From assembly GCA_021432635.1 (NCBI GenBank), contig MU270017.1, positions 932,566 through 996,565 on the forward strand: DNA of 64,000 nucleotides, given 5' to 3'. Positions within the stretch are counted from its first letter, which is position 1; each line of letters begins with the position of its first letter. The notes below the pieces were generated by a model that was not told the origin of the DNA, did not search any database, and saw only the letters and a list, made by a program, of their open reading frames with translations. This document shows, in pieces, positions 54,996-64,000 of the stretch. The translations under genes were made by a program, and so were the position numbers. The DNA is from Thozetella sp. PMI_491 (taxonomy: Eukaryota; Ascomycota; Sordariomycetes; Chaetosphaeriales; Chaetosphaeriaceae).

Positions 54996-57900
54996 ATGCT
55001 GGCGCCTTCATCCCCTATCGCCTTCCCTCCCACTTCGTCTCCGGCCAACGCGAAACGCCCACGAGCCGACGATGCCGCCCAGCCCGCGAAGCCCCGCGTC
55101 ACTGGCGGCTTCATTGACGATGACTCGGATGAGGATGGTCCCAACGACGAGCAACCTTCCCCGAAGCGCCGGATGTTGCAGCGCGATTCGCCTCAAGCAG
55201 ACGCAATCACTGATCCGGAAGTGAATCAGCCTCCTGTCGAGGAGTCGCAGCCCAGCGCCCAGGTCGAGACCACGGAAAAGACGCTGGGAGATGGCATCAC
55301 CACCCCACCCGACAGTCAACCCAACGAGGATCCGCAGGAGGAAGCTGAACGCTATGCGCGCCTCTTCGGTGTCCCTCACAACAAGCTACGGTCCGATGCT
55401 GTCATTGACGCAGATGCGAACGTCGAGGTCTGCCGTCTGAAGACATGCGCCGGACGTAGCTATTCGATCCGAGAGAGGAGGCCGGCCGAATCGGTTTCGT
55501 ATGACAAGATGGTTGCTGCCAGGTCAAAAACTAAAGAAGGACGCGCGGTTCGCAGCTACTACGGCATCGACATCCACGAGCTGATGGACGCGGCAAAGCA
55601 AGAGATTGCACAGAGCCAAAAAAAGATCTCCGCGACGACACCGGCAGCCACCCCGCCCGTTGATAAAGCAGTTCCGTCCGTGGAAGATCGGGCAGCAAAC
55701 CTGAAGAAGCCCAAAAGATCCCTTCTCTGGACGGAGAAGTACCGGGCGCGCTCGTTCATGGATCTGGTCGGCGACGATCTCACCAACCGGCAGGTATTGC
55801 GGTGGCTCAAGAAGTGGGATCCCGTTGTCTTCCCCCACGCTGCCAAGAACAAGCCGCAGGTGGTTCGCCGCCACGGGAATCAGAACCAGACCGAAGAGGA
55901 GAAGCCGCATCGCAAGATCCTGATGCTTACTGGACCGCCCGGTCTCGGCAAGACTACGTTGGCTCATGTCTGCGCGCGACAGGCTGGGTATGAGGTGCTG
56001 GAGATCAACGCTAGTGATGACCGCAGCCGAGATGTCGTGAAAGGACGTATTCGGACGAGTCTGGGCACAGAGAGCGTCAAAACGGTGGAGCACAAGAAGC
56101 CGGAGCCTGGTAAGCAGCCCAAAGTGGCTCGCCCTGTCTGCGTCGTGGTGGACGAGGTGGATGGCGTTGTCACTGGCTCCGGGGGCTCTGGAGAGGGAGG
56201 TTTTGTGAAAGCCCTAATCGACTTGGTCCAGCTCGACCAAGCGAATAGCGGAGGAGCCGGGTCCGCTCCGACTCGGCGGAAAAAGAAGGCCGACGACTTC
56301 CGCCAAATGCGCCCTCTCATCCTCATCTGCAACGATGTGTACCACCCCTCGCTCCGACCCCTACGCCACTCTGGCCTTGCCGAGGTCATCCACGTAGGCA
56401 AGCCTTCGATCGATGCGGTGGTAACGCGTCTGAAGACGGTCTTTGAGAAGGAGGGCATTCCCTGCGACAAGGATGCTGCTCGCAGGCTGTGCGAGGCCGC
56501 TTGGGGTATGACCAGCGGTGACACAAAGCGGCGCGCGGAAAGCAACGCAGAGGGTGACCTACGAGGCGTCATGGTGGTAGGTGAATGGGTAGCAGGACGA
56601 CTGAAGGCCGGTTTCAGCAACGCAACACCCCATCTGACCCGGCAATGGGTAGACAGGAACGTGCTCCAGGACTTGTCCCATGGCGGCGGCGGCGCGAGAG
56701 GAATTGGCCGAGGCGGTGTGAAGGAGATTGTCACTCGTGTCTTCCAGGAAGGCGCCGGCTTCCCGACACCCTTGACGCTCGCGGCCCACTCCAAGAAGAC
56801 CGGCCACGAAGAGCCTCAGACGCTACTTAGCTTTGGCGAGCAGCAGAAGAAGTACTCCATGGCACGCCTACGAGAAATGGTGGAGACTAGTGGCGAAACG
56901 GACAAGATCATAGCCGAAATCTTTTCCGAGTATCCGAACCGAGACTACAACGACGACTCGTTTCTCACAAAGCCTGATGCCGCTTATGAGTGGATACACT
57001 TTCACGACACTTGCTCGTCACGCCTGTTCGCCAGCCAGGAGTGGGAACTGGCGCCGTACATTAGCCAGTCAGTGCTTGCGTGCCATCATCTCTTTGCGTC
57101 CCCGCGCAAGCCTGCTGCCAACTCCGGATATGACAAGAAATGGGGCGAGACCGAAGAAAACGCCGCACCGCCGGTACCATTCTCCGGCCCTCGCGCCGAC
57201 TACGAGGCATACGAAGCAGAGAAGGTCAACCGTGCGACGCTGCAGAGCATCCAGGCCCAGCTACCGCCATCCTTGATACGGTCTTTCCGCAGCCCCGAAC
57301 ACGTCGCTACAGATTTCCTCCCTTATCTTGTACGGCTTGTCTCTCCGGATGTGAAACCGGTCGTGGTCGGTGGTAGTGACAAGGGAGGCTCGGTAGCCAG
57401 TGTTCGCAGGGAAAGCGAGAAGGCGATGGTGCGCAGGGCAGCGGAGACCCTAGCTGATGTGGGCATTTCCCTTGAGAAAGGGAAGATCGAGGACCTGGGA
57501 GCAGGTCCTGGTGCCCGGACACAGTGGGTCTATCGAATGGAACCGTAAGCCCAACGCTCCCTAGATATTTGTGAAGCCACGGCTGACTTTCTTAATAGTG
57601 ACCTCGACGTGCTCGGTACCTTCGAGACGGCCGGAGCCCTGGTTCTTGCCTCCCAAGCACCAACCCGATATGCTGTCCGCCAGGTACTCGATCAGGAGCT
57701 CCAGAAGACGATTGCGATGCGCGAAAATGCCGCGAGACAGTCCCGTTTCCGATCAGGCAACCCTAACGGGGCCCACGAGGACTACATTTTCGAGGACAAG
57801 GAGGTGGAGAAGAAGACTGAGGTACAGCTTAGCTCTGGGCCAGCTGTCATCAGGGACTTCTTCGGCCGCGTCATAACCCCGACACCGAGGCCACTAGGCG

Positions 57901-58040
57901 AGGTGGATAGCAATCGCGGTGGCAAGAAGCCTCGCGATGGCAAAGCTGACTTGGTGCTCAGCTGGGTTACGTATAACGAAGGGTTGAACAACGCTGTGAC
58001 GAAGCCCGTGTCGTTGCGAGAGCTTCTCAGCGGGTTGTAG
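54996..58040 (+). CDS. ctf18: Ctf18, large subunit of the alternative clamp loader
   Basis: AAA+ ATPase of the Ctf18-RFC complex, which loads PCNA at forks and supports sister-chromatid cohesion and replication-checkpoint signalling. Exons 54996-57544 and 57599-58040 (54-nt intron, CTGAC branch) give 996 aa. An acidic, disordered N-terminus with SPKRR and FIDDDSDEDGP precedes the RFC box LLWTEKYRARSFMDLVGDD (about 244-262), Walker A GPPGLGKTT from residue 313, Walker B VVVDEVDG, and a sensor-type LILICNDVYHPSLRPLR. The long C-terminal half is specific to Ctf18. The ATG at 54996 is the first in frame. Paired MCB boxes lie upstream. Confidence 0.95.
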
Positions 58041-58772
58041 GTCTGAGGGGTCTGAAAGAGGGAGGTGGATAGGTTTGGCCTTGTTCGCGATCAACGGAAG
58101 GCATAGCACGGTTAATGGGGCATGTATTATGATATGCTGACGCACGTTTATTTTCTGCTTACAGCCGGCGTAATATACTGGTAATGACTACAAGTAACGG
58201 AGTTCTGTTAGCCACTAATTATACTCACCCAGTCAATATCGGTGGTGCTGTTGTAACTAAGGTGGGTAGTTGGGACAATAAATACCGCAGGCAAGCGCGC
58301 GTCTTCCTCGATTCCGTATCTTCGCCGATTTCCAGCAGTGTAGCAAAGGAACATCCCAAGGTGGTGACAAATGTTGCATTTATGTAATTTTGACTATTAC
58401 ATCCTTTCGGCATATGTTCTCCAGCCGAGACAAATAGAATGGCTCTCACGAGCAGCAAAACTGACCGACGCGACAAAGTACAAGGATAGCAAATAGGGCG
58501 ATGCGACACTGCATCCACCAAACCAAAACAAGGACAGAACCAACCGAGGGTGAAAACAAAATATAAACGCCATCAGGAACCCCCTCCGTAACTTGCCGGC
58601 CAAGGCAATGCTTTTGAACCTAGTAGTCCGCTTCAACTCCATGTGTTGCTCCAGGCCTATGTCATCAACGACGTTGCTATCGAACCCTCCCCAACCTCCT
58701 CCGTAATATGCAAATGGGAGATGCCCGTTGTACAGCGGGAAGTGAACGTAAGAAAATTGGAAGAGAAACCTC
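58041..58772. other. Convergent intergenic region, Ctf18 / bHLH factor
   Basis: 732 bp between two 3' ends. A consensus-like donor GTAAGA overlaps the bHLH stop codon, but no acceptor in a useful frame was found. No gene seen. Confidence 0.5.
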
Positions 58773-59994
58773 TTACCATTGACCATCACCATTGGATTGT
58801 CTGCCATCCCTCAGCATTTTCAACAGCTGCTCAGCCTCGACAGCGCGCCTCTCTGTTTCTTCGATGCGCCGCTCAAGTTCTTCGGTATGTCTTTCAGCCT
58901 GCTCAGATCGACGCTCGGCTTCCTCGGCCCGTCTAATGGCGTCCACAGTGTCCTCCTTGAGTTTCTTGACGAAGCCGACTGCGGACTCAACAACATCGAC
59001 CTTGCTGATCGGGTTGTTCTGGGGCTCGTGGGAGCTCTCGCCTGGCCGGGTACTTTCTTCGCTCCTAGGCTCTTGTGGTGGTGGAAGCAACTTCTCGATC
59101 TCGCGGATCGCGGCCGTCAATCTGGTCCGGCGGGTCTTCTCTGAGATCTTGTGGGCGATCTTCTTGGACAGAATCTTGGCGGCGAACTCGTCCGGATAGA
59201 TGTCGGTCGCAGAGCCGTCCATGATGTTTTCGTAGTTGGATCGGTGGAAAAAAGCCTCCGAGACGTCTAGGTGATCAGGGATCGATGGGCGCGTACGGCG
59301 GTCACGACGACCCTTGTTGAGCGCAGGGCTGATGGGCCCGGCACCAGGCCGGGGATGGTGGTATTGCAACACGCTGGGGATGCTCCGCCTTCTTTGTAGA
59401 TGAAGAGGGGGCTCGCTGTTTGGGAAACTGGAGGGGAGAAAGTCCTCAACGGTTGGATATGCGCTCGACAGTGTTGACATGGAGTCCGAATCATCCTCAA
59501 TCTTGATCGGAGGGTGTGATACGCCAGTTGGGCTGGAGAAACCCTGCGTGAACGATTTTTGAAGCGGCAGGGCCTGGAAAGAGGCCCATTCCTGCTGGAC
59601 AGGAGAGGGCTCTTGTGTGGGCGACAGGGCATATAAAACGGCTCCCTGTCGAGGCTGAGAAGACTCAATCTTGAGTGGAGTAGCCTATGTCTGGGTGTCA
59701 GCGTGAGCTCAAGGTCAACAGACGAAGCGAAATGGAACGCCGTACTTGACTTGGGAGGGCTAGGTTTGAAAACTGGCCGAGTCGATGCGGCTCGTTGCTC
59801 TTCCAGCTGTCGGGTAGGGACGACTTGCTGTCACCCACCACCCTTGGCAGAGCGTGAAACTCGTGATGGCCTATGGTATCGCGAGGCAGGCCCATGTACC
59901 CCGAATTCCAAATGGTATGATATCCTCCAGCCATGGCCCGTCGGAGCCCTTCGCTGTTGGCGAATTCGTTCTGCGCGAGACAGGTGATATCCAT
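58773..59994 (-). CDS. Basic helix-loop-helix transcription factor with heptad-repeat tail
   Basis: Nuclear E-box-type regulator. Exons 59994-59746 and 59684-58773 (61-nt intron, donor GTACGG, branch CTGAC, acceptor ATAG) give 386 aa. The N-terminal half is disordered, with LKIESSQP and IKIEDDSDS sumoylation-like motifs. The DNA-binding basic region is KKIAHKISEKTRRTRL, carrying the His-x3-Glu-x2-Arg-Arg arrangement of CACGTG readers; helix 1 ends EIEKLLPPP, a Pro/Glu/Ser-rich loop follows, and helix 2 begins SKVDVVESAVGFVKKLKE. Five consecutive seven-residue units (RRAEEAE type) then form a long charged helix to near the end. Pho4/NUC-1-like phosphate regulators share this class of basic region, but the identity is not established. 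A shorter start at 59480 is possible if the first exon is wrong. Confidence 0.82.
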
Positions 59995-62900
59995 GGGTGG
60001 CAAAGGTCATCAAGTCTGTGGGTAGCAATGTGGATCACCTTGTGTAAAATTGAGGTAGGGGCCGGTCAAGGCGATGCATATGTATATGCAGCCGCAGATC
60101 CTGCAGCAGAAAATGGTGGCATGAAGAAGTCACCCTCCTTCAGCTTAACGTGCGGCTCTATAGCATCGTGATGGGCCGATCTCCTGAGCACACCATGGCC
60201 TTCTACGGATTGCAGCACTCGTCTGCAACTGCTTCTGGCGCGGGAATCGGTTCTGGATCGTCCTGAGGGGGGCGGGACGAGCCCTAGCTAGGCAAGCGAG
60301 CTATGTTTGATGCCGGGTGACCTCGAGTGTCGTGTGCGGAGGCAGATCTCCCTCCCCCCACTCGTCTCGCACTCTTCCTCCTAGAAGCATCTACTTCTTT
60401 CTGCCTACCCCCCGCCCCCCCTTTGTATCCGTACATACTAATTCAGGGGATGGTGTCGAGGTGGGAAGAAAAAAAAAGCAAAACCAACAACAGTAGCATT
60501 GCTGCTACGGCAAGTTGGGGGTGGCAAGCATCGAGGTTCTGGCCGATGACTGGAAGAGAATGCCAAAGATGGTATTGAAAAAATGGACACCGCCGTCACA
60601 CTACGTTACGTCAATTAGAGGCGCAATGGTGTATTGCACTAGTATCTTTCCACCTGAAGCCCACGAAATTGGCAAGCTGAGAACCCAACGCTGGGTGTGC
60701 CAGCCTGATAGCCTGGCGCCTGGGGGCTCGATTGGGATCCTCCCCGAGGTCCGGCTGCTTGGCTTGCAGTAGTATTACCCAGTCCCTTGCCAGTACTGGA
60801 CGCGGGGGTCCCGCGCAATGGATCACTGGGGGCATGTTCGCAGCTGAGCACCAGCAAGGCGCAGCAGGCGGGGAGATGACACGCCGAACCAGATCGCCGG
60901 GAACAATTTCCCTCATGGATTCCCCAGGATCGCTCGTAACAGAAGCTACGATGAATTCAGACTACAAGGTCTGGAACCTACCTAGGCTTATGTCTGGAGT
61001 TCGGCAATCTCCTATGTCTGGGATGAGAACTTGGGAGGTTCTAGAACCTCGACAAAAGAGTCTCACCCCGGCTGAGGGCAACTTAGGCAACTCCGTGCCA
61101 AGGCGTAGAGTACAGCCCTGTTGAGCCTACTACACCCTCCATCAAAGTGACGCTACGCTTGAAGGCCACGCCATTCGTGAATATAGTCGCCGATTAAAGA
61201 TGTCGTCTTCCGAAGCGTGAGTTGCGCATCCCGAGGACGATGATGATCGACACAACCATCGAAGGCAAGCTGCGATAACAGACGCGGGCATAAAACCAAT
61301 TACCCTTCCTATCCCGTCTCTGTTTATCTCGTGCCCGAGGTGAGTGCCTTAATTCTGACGATCTTTTTTTTCAATTCTCCGTGCTGCCACTGTCGCGGCA
61401 GGGCCGGAAAGGTGCAAGTGTAAACGGGGCTAGGGAGGATAATGCCTTGCGACCTGGCTCTATTTTCCTGACATGGGAGGTGGTCGCGATATCTGCTGCA
61501 GCCGCTGGACTTATTGGTTTGTGGAGATTCTGCGCCGGATAGGAGCAACCGGTAGCTCAGAGTCACCAGACGGAGGATGCTCCTGCCGACGGAGTTGCCG
61601 GTTACGGGCACATCCTAGGTTCTTCATCGGCGATCATGCTTAGCTCGCGAGCCACAAGTAAATTCCTGGATCGAACCAATAGAATGATTGGTGGTGTGAA
61701 AGGTGTGCAGTTAAGGCGAATGCTTTGTCCTCAGCTGGCCGAGGGAAGGCGGACAAGCGAGATAGGAAAGGTTGGCGGTAGCTCGAATTCACGCGCAGCT
61801 GGGGACTGTTCCGTACCGAAAGTTAGCATTCATGGCTAAGGCAGTGAAAAGGTCGCGTGCCTTGGTCTTGAAAGGGAGAATAGAGAAGGAGCGGTGGAAT
61901 GGTTCAGGCCGGCGAAAAGGGGGGCATGGCCTGGCTTAAGAAGTCGATGGCGCAATACGCGCGAGTATGTCATCATGTCACTAGGCGCCTCGAACGTCTC
62001 AGCCAAAACACCACCGACGCAAGCGACGTGGGTGAGAAAAAGCAATATCAAGCCTCGTAACCTGGTTCTAAGCACTTTCGGACTGAGCGAGAAGGAGAAT
62101 CCCGAATTGCCTCCCCTGTTATGTGTACGTAGGAGATTCTCGCCTTCGCCGACTGCCATTCGCTCCCCTCTCCAACTCCCCCTTGAGACCGTGAGCATAT
62201 CCCGCGTGTGGCGACAGGGATCTCATCCAGACTTTTGTTATTTTCTCATGGTCATCTCACCCTTTCTGGTGAAACGCCAGGCAGGTGATGCTCGTGTGTC
62301 GCGATTCCGCGGATGGGCTTTCGGCCACATATCGATAGACCCATGATCCACGGAGAGCACGCAGCCAGCTAGTTAGTCTAGATGCTTTTTCACTACGGGT
62401 GAATCTTCTTGGCAGGCGTCTTTGGCCACAGTAGCGGCGTCTCCTAGCGCCTAGGAACTGCCTTGCATTAGCTCTTGAGTAGGTGACATCCCGCGTATCT
62501 CCTTATCCCGGACGCCCTGCCTGGGCTTAGGTCCTCTTTTCGAACCGCACAGGCGGTAAGCATGGTGATCGCCGAAGGCTAGCCCGGAACCATCTCCTTC
62601 CAATCTCTATGGCCTGGAGCTGCTTGTCACGCCCCAAGCCGCGCGTGCCGTCTGCGCAGTGATCTCATGTAATCCCATTTCTTCTGCTCTGATTTCGCCC
62701 TTGATGCCTACCCAAGGTTATCAGATCCACAGTCCGAGCTCCCTCGTCGAGTCGATAGTCTAGCACGAGGCTGCGGGATGGACCTAGCTGCGCCTAGCTT
62801 CGGGTATGTACTGGGCATCCCGGGACAAGACGGCTGGCTGTTACTTATCCTGGGATCCAAGTCCCTAGTCGCGGGATGATTGACAAATAGTATCAGACAC

Positions 62901-63205
62901 TCATCCCGTGCCAATCCAATGAAGCGAGAGGGCTTGCATCGGGCGCCAAACTGAACGTGCTGTATCCATGGACCAACGGGCACAGCCGTGGCCTCTCATG
63001 CCCAGCTTTGGAGGATCCAGAAGGTCCAGAACATGGGGATAGCAGAAGGGGTTCCCACACGCGAGATTATCTCCTTTGCGCTCCCCGATCTCGGTACGGG
63101 CCGTAGGGCTACATATATGGAGCTCTGGTGACAAGCTGGTGTCCAGAATGCTGCTTCTCAGACCTGGTGCGTTCTCTGCATTGACTTCTTCGGCTTGAAT
63201 TAAAC
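59995..63205. other. 3.2-kb intergenic region upstream of sulfate permease
   Basis: A divergent spacer between the bHLH factor and the permease. Short frames (up to 150 codons) have no coding character. A poly-A/G run lies near 60470 and a TATA-like element at 63112. No gene or transposon recognised. Confidence 0.5.
63112..63119 (+). promoter_or_regulatory. Candidate TATA element CATATATG
   Basis: Lies 87-94 bp before the sulfate permease ATG, a suitable distance for a core promoter. Motif-only evidence. Confidence 0.3.
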
Positions 63206-64000
63206 ATGTCTTCTCTTGGCCAGCGCGTGGGCCGCGTCTTCGGCATCCAGCCTAACACCGCTATCCGGTATGAGCATCAGAGAGATGTGGACCACGGCAC
63301 GTACATCGAGGTCGAACCGACTACCAAGGAGTTCCTGCGCGGCATCCACCCGACCGGTGCAGGCGTCAGGTCTTACTTCCATAGCCTCTTCCCTTTTCTT
63401 CACTGGGTAAGTGGCCAGTCACCCGGTTCTGGTCATGCCCGTGCCTGACCATCCAATAAGCTGCCATACTACAACTTACAATGGCTCTTTGGAGATTTCA
63501 TTGCAGGTTAGTTGAGACGGATTCCTATTGCTCCATGACTGGTGTTGGGACTGACATGACGCGAAGGTGTGACCGTTGGCTTCGTTGTCGTGCCCCAGGG
63601 CATGGCCTACGCCCTTCTTGCCAACCTTCCCCCCGAATATGGGCTCTACACTTCGTTCGTCGGCTTCCTGCTGTATTGGGCATTTGCTACTAGCAAGGAC
63701 ATCACAATTGGAGTAAGAAGCCCCCTGGATCCGCTAACTATCCTAATGCCACCTGCTCGCTATCCACCGGTGTTGGTAGATCATACACCCGCTAACCCGT
63801 CATGCTCCAGGCCGTGGCTGTTATGTCAACCATTGGTATGTGGCTCAACCCCAGAATGCATTACACGTCCAAGACTCGGGACTGCCAAAAATCTTTTGGC
63901 TGGTCGTCCTTTGTAAAGGCAAAAGGCTAACCTGGCGAACAGTGGGAAATGTGATTACCGAAGTCAGAACCGGCCATCCGGAATTTGCCCCTGACGAAAT
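63206..64000 (+). CDS. SulP-family sulfate permease, 3' part missing
   Basis: Proton-coupled sulfate uptake carrier of the plasma membrane (yeast Sul1/Sul2, Neurospora Cys-13/Cys-14 type). Five exons are visible: 63206-63406, 63461-63506, 63567-63712, 63811-63835 and 63943 to the edge, together 158 complete codons; introns are 54, 60, 98 and 107 nt. The N-terminal cytosolic part ends at the LPYYNLQWLFGD motif, followed by the first membrane helix DFIAGVTVGFVVVPQGMAYA, the SulP signature segment LPPEYGLYTSFVGFLLYWAF, TSKDITIG, then AVAVMSTIVGNVITEV. Exon 4 is just 25 nt. The ATG at 63206 is the first in frame. The transport core and STAS domain lie outside the window. Confidence 0.93.

Noticed and set aside
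58397-58772. Extra 3' exon of the bHLH factor after a GTAAGA overlapping its stop
   Set aside because: No acceptor restores an open frame; the downstream frame becomes hydrophobic and unrelated.

Overview
The window is nuclear DNA of a filamentous ascomycete (Pezizomycotina, most likely a Sordariomycete). The evidence is short introns (50-153 nt) with CTAAC/CTGAC branch sites, GC-rich coding sequence, kilobase-sized intergenic gaps, fungal-only families (Mrp51, 2EXR, AIM3/BBC1 C-terminal domain) and a two-subunit type I fatty acid synthase. No prokaryotic feature, rRNA, tRNA, intact transposon or CRISPR array was found. All coordinates were read by eye and splice sites were chosen by frame, family fit and consensus.

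Left part (1-18.7 kb): a HOS3-type histone deacetylase cut by the left edge (minus); a GPI-anchored secreted protein made of two tandem six-cysteine modules, one carrying a GC-AG intron; a 2EXR-domain protein (minus); queuine tRNA-guanine transglycosylase; mitochondrial small-subunit protein Mrp51; cytosolic ribosomal protein eS17; Rtr1-type RNA polymerase II CTD phosphatase (minus); and the actin-patch SH3 protein Bbc1. An 8-kb stretch without a recognisable gene follows (18.7-26.7 kb).

Middle (26.7-46.7 kb): a conserved-looking protein of unknown function, then the fatty acid synthase pair. FAS1 (beta, 2111 aa) and FAS2 (alpha, 1866 aa) diverge from a shared 2.6-kb region, and each appears to have a 5'-UTR intron. 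Together they encode the whole alpha6-beta6 cytosolic synthase. Guanine deaminase follows.

Right part (46.7-64 kb): a MARVEL-domain membrane protein; an A/T-richer island holding a bZIP-like gene whose frame continues 104 sense codons past an internal TAG; the alternative clamp loader Ctf18, with paired MluI cell-cycle boxes upstream; a bHLH transcription factor ending in five perfect-length heptads (minus); a 3.2-kb gap; and the first five exons of a SulP sulfate permease cut by the right edge.

These are mostly unlinked housekeeping genes, not one pathway cluster. The only clear functional pair is FAS1/FAS2. The most unusual observations are the duplicated cysteine module with an intron conserved between copies, the open frame beyond the TAG in the bZIP-like gene, the absence of cysteine from the whole Bbc1 protein although its C-terminal domain has a cysteine-protease fold, and telomere-like and MCB boxes in housekeeping promoters.
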